The notes: generated from the letters alone by a model not told the origin. Positions 21,178 to 30,187 are shown, counted from the first letter of the stretch. The stretch: DNA of 64,000 nucleotides from Burkholderiaceae bacterium (GCA_019234815.1 JAFALA010000090.1:1-64000); one strand, 5' to 3'. Program-made: numbers and translations.

Positions 21178-22296
21178 TCAAGTGTTCTTGGAGATCGAAA
21201 TGGTCGGGAACTTGGCCGAATAGTCCTTGGCCTGCGCGGCGATCTTGACCGCGACCTGGCGCGCCATGGACTTGTAGATGGCGGCGAGTTCGCTCTCGGG
21301 TTCCGCCACCACGGTGGGGCAGCCGGCGTCGGCCTGCTGCCGGATCCGGATGTCCAGCGGCAGTCCGCCCAGGTAGGCGATGCTGTAGCTGGCCGCCATC
21401 TTCTGCCCGCCCTCGGCGCCGAAGATGTGCTCGGCATGGCCGCACTGGCTGCAGACGTGCACCGCCATGTTCTCGACCAGGCCCAGGATGGGCACGCCGA
21501 CCTTCTCGAACATCTTCAGACCCTTCTTGGCGTCGATCAGGGCGATGTCCTGCGGCGTGGTGACGATCACGGCGCCCGTCACCGGCACGCGCTGCGAGAG
21601 GGTCAGCTGGATGTCGCCGGTGCCCGGCGGCATGTCGACCACCAGGTAGTCCAGGTCCTGCCAGCGCGTCTGGCGCAGCAACTGCTCCAGGGCTTGCGTG
21701 GCCATGGGGCCGCGCCACACCATGGCCTGGTCTTCGGCCACCAGGAACCCAATCGAATTGAGCTGCAGGCCGTGCGCGCGCATCGGCTCCATCAGCTTGC
21801 CGTCCAGCGACTCGGGCTGGCCGCTCACGCCCATCATCAGGGGCTGGCTGGGGCCGTAGATGTCGGCATCGAGCAGGCCCACGGTGGCGCCTTCGGCCGC
21901 CAGGGCCAGCGCCAGATTGGCTGCCGTGGTGCTCTTCCCCACGCCGCCCTTGCCCGAGGCCACGGCGATGATGTTCTTCACGCCGGGCAGCAGCTGCACG
22001 CCGCGCTGCACCGCGTGCGCGATGATTTTGCTCGACAGCGTAATGCCGACCTCGCCCACGCCGGGCAGTTGGCGCGCCGCGGCCGTCAGCGCCGCGCGCA
22101 GGCTGTCAAACTGGCTGGCTGCCGGGTACGCCAGCTCCACGTCGAAACTGACGCGCTTGGCATCGGACCCTTGGATGCGCAAATTCTTGATTTGCCGCGT
22201 CGTCACAAAATCCTGTCCGGTGTTGGGATCGACGACGGATTGCAAGGCTTGGAGCAGGCTGGCCTCGTTCAAGGCCGATTCGTTAGGGGCAGACAT
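21178..22296 (-). CDS. mrp: Mrp/ApbC iron-sulfur cluster carrier
   Basis: P-loop ATPase that binds and transfers [4Fe-4S] clusters to apo-proteins; cytosolic. The 372-residue protein has an N-terminal MIP18-like domain (LLQALQSVVDPNTGQDFV onward), the deviant Walker A GKGGVGKST, LLDADIYGPSQP, and the cluster-binding CSQC pair near the C-terminal third. It lies 150 bases upstream of fdnG on the same strand. Formate dehydrogenase needs several clusters, so the neighbourhood is suggestive, but Mrp also serves as a general factor. Confidence 0.95.
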   Translation of the reverse strand: MSAPNESALNEASLLQALQSVVDPNTGQDFVTTRQIKNLRIQGSDAKRVSFDVELAYPAASQFDSLRAALTAAARQLPGVGEVGITLSSKIIAHAVQRGVQLLPGVKNIIAVASGKGGVGKSTTAANLALALAAEGATVGLLDADIYGPSQPLMMGVSGQPESLDGKLMEPMRAHGLQLNSIGFLVAEDQAMVWRGPMATQALEQLLRQTRWQDLDYLVVDMPPGTGDIQLTLSQRVPVTGAVIVTTPQDIALIDAKKGLKMFEKVGVPILGLVENMAVHVCSQCGHAEHIFGAEGGQKMAASYSIAYLGGLPLDIRIRQQADAGCPTVVAEPESELAAIYKSMARQVAVKIAAQAKDYSAKFPTISISKNT

Positions 22297-22375
22297 GGGT
22301 AAGGAGATGCGCTGGTTTGTAGGCGAGGCGAAAGTCTAGCCCAGTCCACCTCCCTCACCCCCGCGGCCAGGAACG

Positions 22376-22392
22376 CCCTTGACGGTCAAGGG
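22376..22392. promoter_or_regulatory. Perfect 17-bp palindrome upstream of mrp
   Basis: CCCTTGAC-G-GTCAAGGG lies between the phasin terminator and the mrp start, about 80 bases before the ATG. Its position suggests an operator for mrp or for a transcript continuing into fdnG. No T-run follows, so it is not an intrinsic terminator. Confidence 0.45.
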
Positions 22393-22397
22393 TCAAT

Positions 22398-22424
22398 GAA
22401 AAACGCCCCGCGTGGCGGGGCGTT
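22398..22424 (-). terminator. Intrinsic terminator of the phasin gene
   Basis: The minus strand reads AACGCCCCGC-CAC-GCGGGGCGTT followed by TTTC. A 10-bp GC-rich stem sits about 30 bases after the phasin stop codon. Confidence 0.88.
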
Positions 22425-22454
22425 GATCACGAAGACAAGAAAGCCTTGCTTCGC

Positions 22455-23000
22455 TTACTTGGCCTTGGTAGCGCTCTTGGCAGCGTTGACGGCAATTTCG
22501 GTCGCGGCGGCGACGTTCTTCTCGACGATTTCAGCCGTCTTCTTGGCCGAAGCCTGAGCCGCATCGATGGCCTTCTGGCCCGCCGTCACGGCGTCCTTGA
22601 TGGCCGTCACGGCGGCTTCGCTGCCAGCGGGCGCGTACTTCAGCGTGGCGTCCAGGGCGGCCTTGACGGTGCTGCCGGCGTCGGCCAGCTTGCCTTCTGC
22701 AGCCTTGTTGAAACCGGCGCCGGTTTCAGCGGCGATGTCGTACACGGCGCGGGTGTAGGCCGTGGTCTTCTCGACCAGGGGCTGCACCAGGCTTTGCTGG
22801 GCGGCAAACAGGTCTTGCGGGGTCTTGGCGGCAAATGCGCTTTGCACCTGCTGGGCCGAATCGGCCAGGAAGGTCTTGGTGGCCGAGAGATTCAGGGCCA
22901 CCAGCTTTTCGTAGCTGGTCAGGGCGAGCGCAGCGACGTCGCCCAGATCGGCCACGGCAGCCTTGGTGGAATTGACAAATTGTTCAGCGGGTTGGGTCAT
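22455..23000 (-). CDS. phaP: Phasin (polyhydroxyalkanoate granule protein)
   Basis: Coats intracellular polyhydroxyalkanoate granules. The 181-residue, Ala- and Lys-rich helical protein starts MTQPAEQFVNSTKAAVADLG and continues with LALTSYEKLVALNLSATKTFLADSAQQ, typical of the phasin_2 family of Burkholderiales. It has no signal peptide, and the C-terminus is repetitive (AAATEIAVNAAKSATKAK). The start at 23000 is preceded by AAGGAG. Strong flanking signals are present: an intrinsic terminator downstream and two PhaR-like inverted repeats upstream, indicating regulation by PHA status. Confidence 0.9.
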   Translation of the reverse strand: MTQPAEQFVNSTKAAVADLGDVAALALTSYEKLVALNLSATKTFLADSAQQVQSAFAAKTPQDLFAAQQSLVQPLVEKTTAYTRAVYDIAAETGAGFNKAAEGKLADAGSTVKAALDATLKYAPAGSEAAVTAIKDAVTAGQKAIDAAQASAKKTAEIVEKNVAAATEIAVNAAKSATKAK

Positions 23001-23043
23001 TTGAAGCTCCTTGGGGTGGGTGCTGCAAATCCGAAAAACAAAA

Positions 23044-23127
23044 TGTTGCGGTGCAGCATGACTTGAATGGTAGCGGATCACGCGGCAAATGCAAGCGATA
23101 TTTTGCTGCACCGCAGCAAAATATCGC
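23044..23127 (-). promoter_or_regulatory. phaP promoter with two PhaR-type operators
   Basis: A 33-bp perfect inverted repeat at 23095-23127 has 15-bp arms GCGATATTTTGCTGC and GCAGCAAAATATCGC around ACC. A second, imperfect copy, TGTTGCGGTGCAGCA, lies at 23044-23058. Both hold a CTGC-N3-GCAG type core (degenerate in the second), the motif I recall for the PHA repressor PhaR. Between them the minus strand offers TTGCAT - 16 bases - TACCAT as a possible promoter. Confidence 0.65.
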
Positions 23128-23157
23128 GTACGCAGGAAACGGGCCCCGGAACAAGCC

Positions 23158-23685
23158 TCAGCGCAGGCTCGCCGCCCCCGCCTTGCAGACGGCCTCGTCC
23201 TGCGAGCCCGTGCCGCCCGAACAGCCGACCGCGCCGATGATCTTGCCCGCCTGGACCAGCGGAATGCCGCCGCGCGACGCGATGATGCCGTCCAGCGTCA
23301 TCACATAGGGGTTGTTGCCTTCCTGCACGGCACTCTCGAACACCTTGGTCTCGCGCCGGAACTCGACGGCGGCCCGTGCCTTGTGCTCGGCGATCCTGAT
23401 GGAGGCCAGCTGCGCCCCGTCCATGCGCTTGAAGGCCACCAGGTTGCCGCCGGAATCGACCACGGCGACGTTCAGGGCCCATCCCCGGCGCTTGGCCTCG
23501 GCAAGCGCCGCCGCCAGAAGTTCGTCCGCCTTGGCCAGCGAAATGGGCTCGCCATAGGGCGTGTTGAAGGGCATGGCCTCCGGCACGACGTCGCGCGGCG
23601 TGTCGGGTTGGGCCAAGGCACCGGCCGAAAGCACGGCGCAGCCAACGGCCGTGGCTCGCATCATGAAACCGAGGGATCGCGACAT
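23158..23685 (-). CDS. Exported HbpS/GlcG-like (DUF336) protein
   Basis: A 175-residue protein with a signal peptide (MSRSLGFMMRATAVGCAVLSAGALA, cleavage before QPD). The mature part is a DUF336 domain: LAEAKRRGWALNVAVVDSGGNLVAFKRMDGA, then GGIPLVQAGKIIGAVGCSGGTG. Relatives include GlcG and the extracellular heme-binding HbpS of Streptomyces. The function here is unknown; it may bind heme or a small ligand in the periplasm. The start 23685 has AGGAG about 9 bases upstream; the ORF track adds 12 residues. It stands between the phasin and the efflux operon on the same strand. Confidence 0.85.
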   Translation of the reverse strand: MSRSLGFMMRATAVGCAVLSAGALAQPDTPRDVVPEAMPFNTPYGEPISLAKADELLAAALAEAKRRGWALNVAVVDSGGNLVAFKRMDGAQLASIRIAEHKARAAVEFRRETKVFESAVQEGNNPYVMTLDGIIASRGGIPLVQAGKIIGAVGCSGGTGSQDEAVCKAGAASLR

Positions 23686-23731
23686 GGCAAAAATCTCCTG
23701 AGCAAAAAACTGAGTGTCCACCCAATATATG

Positions 23732-25165
23732 TCATGGCGCTCCGCCCAGGGCCTTGTACAGCGCCAGCCAGGCGCTCAGGCTCTGCCCCTGCGCCTGCAG
23801 GCTCTGGTCTTGGGCGGTGTTGAGGCCGCGCTCGGCGTCGATCAAGCTCACCCTGGCCACCTCGCCGGCAGCGAACTGCGCCCGGGTCAGCCGCAGCGCA
23901 TCCGCCTGCTGCGCCTGCAGCTGCTGCACCTGCTGCCGGTGCGCCTCGTCGCGAGACATACGCGTCAAGGCCACTTCCACGTCGGCCAGGGCGCCCGCCA
24001 GCGTCTTGCGGTAACGGGCCTTGGCAAGCTGGAGCGCCGCCTCATTGGACTGGACCTGCGCGCCCAGCCGACCGCTGTTGAACAGGGGCAGGCTCAGCTT
24101 CGGGCCAAGGCTCCAGAACTCGCTCCTGTCGTCGAACAAGGCGTGGCTTTGGATGGCGTTCCAGCCGGCATCGCCGGACAGCGACAGGCGCGGATACTGG
24201 GCCGCGACCGCGACGCCCACGTCGGCGCTGGCCGCCGCCAAGTCGCGCTCGGATGCCCGGATATCGGGCCTGCGCCGCAGCAGCTCTGCCGGCAGACCCG
24301 CCGCCGGCGGAGCGGGCACGGCGGGCAGGCGGGTCTCGTGCAAATCAGCCTGCAGGCTCTGCAGCGGCTGCAGAGTCAGCATCGCCAACGCGGCCAGGCT
24401 CTGGCGCGCGCCCAGCTCAAGCGCCGGCATGCCAGCCGCAAAGCTGTCCCGCTGGTTTTGGCTGCGCAGCAGTTCCTGCCGACTCCACTCTCCCGCATGC
24501 ACGGCCGCCTGCGTGATCCTCAACTGCTCGTCCAGCTGCGCCAACTGCACCTGAGCCAGCTGCAGGCGCTGTTGCCAAACGCGCCACTCCAGGGCATTGC
24601 GCACCACCTCCGCCTGCAGGCTCAGGCGGACATCGTGCGCCTGCTCGCCCACCGCTTCGCTGCGCGCCTGGGCGCCCTCTCTGAGGCGGCGCTGGTAGCC
24701 AAACAGGTCGATCTCCCACGACGCGTCGAAGCCGACCTGGGCGTTGACAAACTGCGATTTCAAGTTGGGCGAGGGAGGTATGTTGGCGAACAACTCGCCA
24801 TTGCGGCTGACGCGGTCGCTGCCGTCCTGCACGCCCAGATTGACCGCCGGGGCCGTGCTCGCGTCCTGCATGGCCTGGACGGCGCGGGCCTGCGCCAGGC
24901 GCGCCAGCGCCATGTCGAGATCGGGGTTGTCGGCCAGCGCGCGCCGCATCAAGGCCTGCAGTTCGGCGTCCTGGCTCAAGGCCTGCCATCCGGCTGCCAG
25001 GCTTTCGGCGCCATCGACCTCCAGGTAGCGGGGTGGCAAGGTATCGGACGGCGGTGCCTGGTAGTTCGGTCCCACGGCCTGGCAGCCTGCCAGGTCCAGC
25101 AGCAGCCCCAGGACAGCAATGGCAACGACGGCGGCGACGGCGCGGTGCAGAAAAATACGCTTCAT
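23732..25165 (-). CDS. Outer-membrane efflux lipoprotein (NodT/OprM family)
   Basis: Outer-membrane channel of a tripartite efflux system. The 477-residue protein has a lipoprotein signal ending in LAGC (Cys about residue 28), then CQAVGPNYQAPP, typical of NodT-type factors, and two repeats of long amphipathic helices. It contains the common AAQYPRLSLSGDAGW and RRPDIRASERDLAAASADVG patterns. It is the last gene of a five-gene operon with an ABC-2 transporter, 9 bases after the second permease. Confidence 0.92.
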   Translation of the reverse strand: MKRIFLHRAVAAVVAIAVLGLLLDLAGCQAVGPNYQAPPSDTLPPRYLEVDGAESLAAGWQALSQDAELQALMRRALADNPDLDMALARLAQARAVQAMQDASTAPAVNLGVQDGSDRVSRNGELFANIPPSPNLKSQFVNAQVGFDASWEIDLFGYQRRLREGAQARSEAVGEQAHDVRLSLQAEVVRNALEWRVWQQRLQLAQVQLAQLDEQLRITQAAVHAGEWSRQELLRSQNQRDSFAAGMPALELGARQSLAALAMLTLQPLQSLQADLHETRLPAVPAPPAAGLPAELLRRRPDIRASERDLAAASADVGVAVAAQYPRLSLSGDAGWNAIQSHALFDDRSEFWSLGPKLSLPLFNSGRLGAQVQSNEAALQLAKARYRKTLAGALADVEVALTRMSRDEAHRQQVQQLQAQQADALRLTRAQFAAGEVARVSLIDAERGLNTAQDQSLQAQGQSLSAWLALYKALGGAP

Positions 25166-25174
25166 GAAACGGCC

Positions 25175-26269
25175 CTAATCGGTTTGGCGACGGAACATGC
25201 CCAAGGCCAGGGTCAGGTTGAAGGCGGCAATCGCAAGCATGGGCCACAGCCGCGGCCAGATGTCCTGCCAGCTGTCGCTCTTGAGAAACAGGCCCTTGAG
25301 GATGGGGACGAAATAGCTCAAGGGATTGACCTGCGTGATCCACTGGAACAGCAGCGGCATGTTTTCAATCGGCGCGACGTAGCCCGACAGGATCACCGCC
25401 GGCGAGGTGAACGCAAACACCCCCAGGAAGGCCTGCTGCTGGGTCGAACACAGCGAGGAAATGAACAAGCCCACGCCGGCCAGCGCCAGGCCGTAGCACA
25501 TCATGCTGAGCAGCAGCAGCAACACCGATCCGGTGAACGGCACGCCATAGGCCCAGCGCGCCACCAGGGCGATGAAGCCGCCCTGCCCCATCGCCACCAG
25601 CATGCCCGGCACGGCCTTGCCGGCCATCACGTAGGCCGGCGTCAGCGGCGAGACCAGCAGTTGCTCGAAAGTGCCCTCCTCGCGCTCGCGCGCCACCGAC
25701 ATGGCGGTCACCATCAGGCAGCCGATGGTGGTGATGATGGCCACCAGCGAGGGCAGTACATGCCACTTGAACTCCAGGTTCGGGTTGTAGAGATTGCGCA
25801 CCACCAGGCCCGCCGCGCCGTGTCCGTAGCAGTCGCGCAGGTAGCCGTCGACCACCTCGCCGACATAGCTGGCGGCGATTTGCGCGCTATTGGAGCGCCG
25901 TCCGTCCATCACCACCTGCAAGGCCGCCGGCTGGCGCGCCTCCAGGTCGCGGGAAAACGTGGGGCCGAAGTTCAGCGCCAGCAGGGCCCGCTGATTGACG
26001 ATTGCCGCAGCCATTTCCGCCTGGCTGCGCGCCAGGATGACGGTCGTGAAGGAAGGTGTGCGAGACAGGCGCTGGATGATTTCGTGCGACGCCACGCCGC
26101 CGTCCTGGTTGAAGACCAGCAAGGTGCTGTTCTTCACCTCCATCGTGGCCGCGAAGGGAAACAACAGGGTTTGCAGCAGGACCGGCAGGATCAGCATCAC
26201 GCGACCCTGCGTGCTGCCCAGCAATGCCTGCAATTCCTTGATGATGAGCCGGACCAACCGCTGCAGCAT
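25175..26269 (-). CDS. ABC-2 type permease (second)
   Basis: Inner-membrane permease of 364 residues with the ABC-2 layout: one N-terminal helix, a large periplasmic domain (about residues 45-170) and five C-terminal helices. The conserved EREEGTFEQLLVSPLTPAYVMAGKAVPGM coupling region sits before the second helix group. It resembles YhhJ/YbhR. It follows the first permease by 7 bases, so the transporter is probably a heterodimer of the two permeases. The substrate is unknown; related systems export drugs or hydrophobic compounds. Confidence 0.9.
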   Translation of the reverse strand: MLQRLVRLIIKELQALLGSTQGRVMLILPVLLQTLLFPFAATMEVKNSTLLVFNQDGGVASHEIIQRLSRTPSFTTVILARSQAEMAAAIVNQRALLALNFGPTFSRDLEARQPAALQVVMDGRRSNSAQIAASYVGEVVDGYLRDCYGHGAAGLVVRNLYNPNLEFKWHVLPSLVAIITTIGCLMVTAMSVAREREEGTFEQLLVSPLTPAYVMAGKAVPGMLVAMGQGGFIALVARWAYGVPFTGSVLLLLLSMMCYGLALAGVGLFISSLCSTQQQAFLGVFAFTSPAVILSGYVAPIENMPLLFQWITQVNPLSYFVPILKGLFLKSDSWQDIWPRLWPMLAIAAFNLTLALGMFRRQTD

Positions 26270-26276
26270 GGTGGGG

Positions 26277-27416
26277 TCAATCCAGGGTGCGCCGCGTCTT
26301 TCGGGCGGTCATGCCCAGCCAGAACAGGCTCAGGAGCGTCAAGTAGAACGCGTTCTCCCACAACAGCGAAGACACGGTGCCCGCCTGGAAGATGGTTTGC
26401 AGGGAATTGGCGAAATAGCGCGCCGGGATGATGCGCGTGAACCACTGCAAGGCCTTGGGCATGCTGGGGATCTCGTACACCAGGCCCGACAGCATCAGGG
26501 CCGGCAGGAAGGCCGAGGTCAATGCCGCCTGCGCCGCATTGAACTGGTTGCGCATCGTCGTCGAGAGAAACAGGCCCAGGCCCAGCGCGCAACCCAGGAA
26601 CAGCGTCGACATGCCCGCGAGCACCAGCACCGAGCCCCGGAACGGGACACCCATGATCCACACGGACGCCGCCAGGCACAGCAGCATGGCGATCATGCCA
26701 AGCAGGTAGTAGGGCAGGACCTTGGAGAGCAGCAATTCGCCGCGCGTGACCGGCGTGGCCAGCAAGCCCTCCATGGTGCCGCGCTCCCATTCGCGCGCCA
26801 CCACCAGGGAAGTCAGCAGCGCGCCGATGATGGTCATCACCACCGCGATCGATCCCGGCACCAGGTAGTTGCGGCTGACCGTGCTGGGATTGAACCAGGC
26901 GCGCAGCCGCACGTCGACAGGGGCCAGGCCGGTCTGCTGCAGCGTGCCTTGCGCCATGCCGGCCTGCCACTGCGCCCAGACTCCTTCGACGTACGAAGAC
27001 ACGAAACTGGCCGTGTTGGGCTCGGCGCCGTCCACCAGCACCTGCACCGCTTGGACACCCTGGCCGCGCAGGTACTGGCTGGAAAAATCGCTGCGTATCA
27101 CCACCACGCCGCGCAGTTCGCCGCGCAGGAGCTGTGTCATCAGCTCAGGCTGGGACGTCCCCGGATGCACCTCGAAGGCCGAGCTGCCCATCAGCGCCTG
27201 CGCGAAGCGCTGGGCGGGCAGGCCGCTGTCCTGCTGCAAGAGGCCGATGCGCACATGCGCGGAGTCCATGTTGACAGCGTAGCCCATCACGAACAGCAGG
27301 ACGACCGGCATGATGAAGGCCACCAGGATGCTGCTGGGGTCGCGCACGATCTGGTAGGACTCCTTGATGCACAAGGCCCTGAGGCGGCACCATGACATGC
27401 GGGGCGCGGCGCTCAC
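26277..27416 (-). CDS. ABC-2 type permease (first)
   Basis: Inner-membrane permease of 379 residues with the same arrangement as its neighbour: an N-terminal helix after RDPSSILVAFIMPVVLLFVMG, a large periplasmic domain, and five C-terminal helices preceded by EWERGTMEGLLATPVTRGELL. It resembles YbhS/YhhJ. Its ATG overlaps the stop of the ATPase gene (ATGA), showing translational coupling. Confidence 0.9.
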   Translation of the reverse strand: MSAAPRMSWCRLRALCIKESYQIVRDPSSILVAFIMPVVLLFVMGYAVNMDSAHVRIGLLQQDSGLPAQRFAQALMGSSAFEVHPGTSQPELMTQLLRGELRGVVVIRSDFSSQYLRGQGVQAVQVLVDGAEPNTASFVSSYVEGVWAQWQAGMAQGTLQQTGLAPVDVRLRAWFNPSTVSRNYLVPGSIAVVMTIIGALLTSLVVAREWERGTMEGLLATPVTRGELLLSKVLPYYLLGMIAMLLCLAASVWIMGVPFRGSVLVLAGMSTLFLGCALGLGLFLSTTMRNQFNAAQAALTSAFLPALMLSGLVYEIPSMPKALQWFTRIIPARYFANSLQTIFQAGTVSSLLWENAFYLTLLSLFWLGMTARKTRRTLD

Positions 27417-29203
27417 GCCGCCACCCCTTCTTGCATGTTCTTGGCGTCCGCCGCACGGATCAGGGCAATGAAGGCATCCTCCATGCTGGGGTTGGGCAAG
27501 GCCTCCGTGGCCGCGCTGGCCTTGAGCGCATCGGGCGTGCCCAAGGCGATCATCGCGCCGCGGTAGATCAGCGCCATGCGGTCGCAGTATTCGGCTTCGT
27601 CCATGAAATGGGTGGTGACCATGATGGTCACGCCCTTGTCGGCCAGCCCGTTGATGTGGGTCCAGAACTCGCGCCGCGTCACCGGGTCCACGCCCGAGGT
27701 CGGTTCATCCAGGAACAGCAGCTGGGGCTCGTGCATCACGGCGCAGGCCAGCGCCAGGCGCTGCTTGAAGCCCAGCGGCAAAAGCTCGGCCACGCCGTTC
27801 AGGTAGGGCTGCAGGCCGAAGACCTCGACCATCTGCGCAATCTTCGCGACTTGCGCCCGCCCCTGCAGGCCGTAGATGCCGGAAAAGAACACCAGGTTCT
27901 GCTGCACCGTCAGCTGCCGGTAGAGCGAAAACTTCTGCGCCATGTAGCCCAGGCGCTGGCGGGCCTGGGTCGGGCTGGTCTTGAGGTCGTAGCCCATCAC
28001 CAGCGCCTGGCCGGCCGACGGTTTGAGCAGACCGCATTCCATCTTGAAAGTGGTGGACTTGCCCGCGCCATTGGGCCCCAGCAGGCCGAAGATTTCGCCA
28101 CGCCGCACCTTGAACGTGACGCGGTCGGTGGCGACGAAGTCACCAAATCGCTTGGTGAGCGCGCGCGCCTCGATCACGGCCTCGGGGTCGACCTCGGGAG
28201 GCAGCAGCGGCTGCGGCAAGACCTGGGCCAGCACCGAATCGCCGCCCGGCCCGCCGCCCAGCAGCGTGATGAAGGCGTCCTCCAGCCGCGGCTCCACCGG
28301 CTGCCAATGCGCATCAGGGCCCGCATCCAGCAAGGCCATGTCCGGACAATTGGCATCTTCGCGCAGGACGAGGCGGACGTTCTGCCCCTGGATCGCGCCG
28401 TCCATGACCTCGGACAGGCGCAAGGCGCGCTGCAACACGCCCCGCCGCTGCCCGCTGATGCCAGTCACGCTCCAGCAGCGGCCGCGCATGCGATCCATCA
28501 GCGCCGCGGGCGGGCCATTGGCGATGAACTGGCCGGCATTCATCAGGCGGACGTCGTCGCACAGCTCAGCCTCGTCCAGGTAGGCGGTGCTCCACACCAC
28601 GGTCATGCCGCCCTGGACCAGGCTGCGCACCATCATCCACAACTCGCGCCTCGAAATCGGGTCCACGCCTACGCCGGGCTCGTCCAGCAACAGGACCTTG
28701 GTCGTTCCCAGCAGGCTGCAGGCCAGGCCCAGCTTCTGCTTCATGCCGCCCGACAGCTTGCCGGCGTAACGCGAGGTGAAACGCTTGAGATCGGTAAAGG
28801 CCAGCAGATGCTCGAAGCTGGCGCGGCGCGCCTCGCCGACGACGTGGCGCAGGTCGGCATACAGGTTCAGGTTCTCCTGCACGGTCAGGTCTTCATAGAG
28901 CCCGAACTTCTGCGGCATGTAGCCGACCTGCTCGCGCAATTGCCCAGCGTCCCTGACCGGATCCAGCCCGAGCACGCGCACTGCGCCCTCGCTGGGGCTC
29001 AGGAGCCCCGCCAGCACCCGCAACAAGGTGGTCTTGCCGGCGCCGTCAGGCCCCACCAGGCCGCTGATGGCGCCCGCCTTGAATTGCGTGCTGAGCGCGT
29101 TGATGGCCGGCGTGCCCTGGCCGTCGAAGCGCTTGCTCAGCTTCGTCAGCTCGATGACGGGATAGCCAACAGGTTCAATGGCCGGATCAAGAACAGCGGA
29201 CAT
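27413..29203 (-). CDS. Double-ATPase subunit of the ABC efflux system
   Basis: A 596-residue protein with two complete nucleotide-binding domains. NBD1: Walker A GPDGAGKTT, signature LSGGMKQKLGLA, Walker B VLLLDEPGVGVDP. NBD2: Walker A GPNGAGKST, Walker B LLFLDEPTSGVDP. NBD2 has LPLGFKQRLALA instead of LSGG, and NBD1 has STAYLDEAE where the switch His is expected, so the two ATP sites are likely asymmetric. The layout is like RbbA/YhiH N-terminal parts without a fused permease. It starts 6 bases after the adaptor gene. Confidence 0.93.
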   Translation of the reverse strand: MSAVLDPAIEPVGYPVIELTKLSKRFDGQGTPAINALSTQFKAGAISGLVGPDGAGKTTLLRVLAGLLSPSEGAVRVLGLDPVRDAGQLREQVGYMPQKFGLYEDLTVQENLNLYADLRHVVGEARRASFEHLLAFTDLKRFTSRYAGKLSGGMKQKLGLACSLLGTTKVLLLDEPGVGVDPISRRELWMMVRSLVQGGMTVVWSTAYLDEAELCDDVRLMNAGQFIANGPPAALMDRMRGRCWSVTGISGQRRGVLQRALRLSEVMDGAIQGQNVRLVLREDANCPDMALLDAGPDAHWQPVEPRLEDAFITLLGGGPGGDSVLAQVLPQPLLPPEVDPEAVIEARALTKRFGDFVATDRVTFKVRRGEIFGLLGPNGAGKSTTFKMECGLLKPSAGQALVMGYDLKTSPTQARQRLGYMAQKFSLYRQLTVQQNLVFFSGIYGLQGRAQVAKIAQMVEVFGLQPYLNGVAELLPLGFKQRLALACAVMHEPQLLFLDEPTSGVDPVTRREFWTHINGLADKGVTIMVTTHFMDEAEYCDRMALIYRGAMIALGTPDALKASAATEALPNPSMEDAFIALIRAADAKNMQEGVAA

Positions 29204-29209
29204 GACCAG

Positions 29210-30187
29210 TCATCGCAGCAGGTTGATCGTCACGGGCATGCCCTGGCTCAAGCCTGCGTCGGCATCCTGCACCACGATGCGCAGCCGATAAACCAGCGAG
29301 GTGCGCAAATCAGCGGTCTCGACCGACTTGGGCGCGAACTCCGCCGTTGGAGAGACAAAACCCACCACGCCGTGATATGGATGGTCGGGATGCGTATCGG
29401 CATGGAGTTGCACTTGGGTGCCGCTTGAGAACAAGCCCATCTGCGTTTCAGGCACGTAGGCCCGGACCCAGACCGGTTGCGTCAGGGACACGCTGAAGGC
29501 CGGGCCGCCCACCTGCACCATGGCGCCTTTTTCGATGGCGCGGGTCAGGATCATCCCGTCGCTGGGAGCCAGCAGTACCGCATCACTCAAGGCCAGGCGC
29601 GCCGTGTCCAGATTGGCCTTGGCCTGCGCCAGCAGGCCGTCGGACTCGGCAATTTCTTCCTTGCGGTAACCGCGCTTGTTCAGCTGCTGCTGGGCCTGCG
29701 CAGCCGCCAGGTTGGCCGCCGCCTGGTCGCGCTGGGCCAATGCGGCATCCAAGGCCTTCTGGGACGCCGCACCGGCAGGCACCAATGTCTTCTGCCTGGC
29801 CCATTGCGCCTCTGCGTCTGCCAGGGCGGCCTTGGCCCCCTCGAGGCGCGCGTTGGCCTGTTCAATGTCTTCGACCCGAAAGCCTTGGTGCAGCAGGGCG
29901 TTGCGAGCTTGAATCGCCGCCCATTGGGCTTCGCTGCCGCGCACCGCATTGTCCAGCGGCGCCGTGTCCAGCCGGGCCAGCACCTGGCCCGCATGAATGC
30001 GATCGCCCTCGTCGACCATGACCGCCTCGACCCGACCCGCGACCCGGAACGCCAAACTGACTTCCCGGATGTCCACATTGCCCCACAAGGTGGGATGGGC
30101 TGGCGCCCCTCTTTCCATCCAGGTGTAGGCACCGAAAGCGACGCAGGCCAGCAGCAGAAGGCCGGGTGCAAGGTATTTCCTGTTCAT
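29210..30187 (-). CDS. HlyD-family periplasmic adaptor (YhiI-like)
   Basis: Membrane-fusion protein linking the ABC transporter to the outer-membrane factor. The 325-residue protein has an N-terminal anchor (YLAPGLLLLACVAFGAYTWM), a split lipoyl-like domain (VAGRVEAVMVDEGDRIHAGQVLARLD), a coiled coil around residues 90-190 and a beta-barrel. It is the first gene of the efflux operon. About 50 bases upstream, ATATC-TTGGAG-GATAT (30239-30254) could be a small operator. Confidence 0.92.
   Translation of the reverse strand: MNRKYLAPGLLLLACVAFGAYTWMERGAPAHPTLWGNVDIREVSLAFRVAGRVEAVMVDEGDRIHAGQVLARLDTAPLDNAVRGSEAQWAAIQARNALLHQGFRVEDIEQANARLEGAKAALADAEAQWARQKTLVPAGAASQKALDAALAQRDQAAANLAAAQAQQQLNKRGYRKEEIAESDGLLAQAKANLDTARLALSDAVLLAPSDGMILTRAIEKGAMVQVGGPAFSVSLTQPVWVRAYVPETQMGLFSSGTQVQLHADTHPDHPYHGVVGFVSPTAEFAPKSVETADLRTSLVYRLRIVVQDADAGLSQGMPVTINLLR

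Noticed and set aside
17936-21223. 1095-residue plus-strand ORF opposite fdnG
   Set aside because: It is the antisense shadow of fdnG, with low-complexity composition and no ribosome site.
23095-23127. Terminator of the HbpS-like gene
   Set aside because: The hairpin has no T-run on either side, and a second copy of the core lies nearer phaP, which favours an operator.
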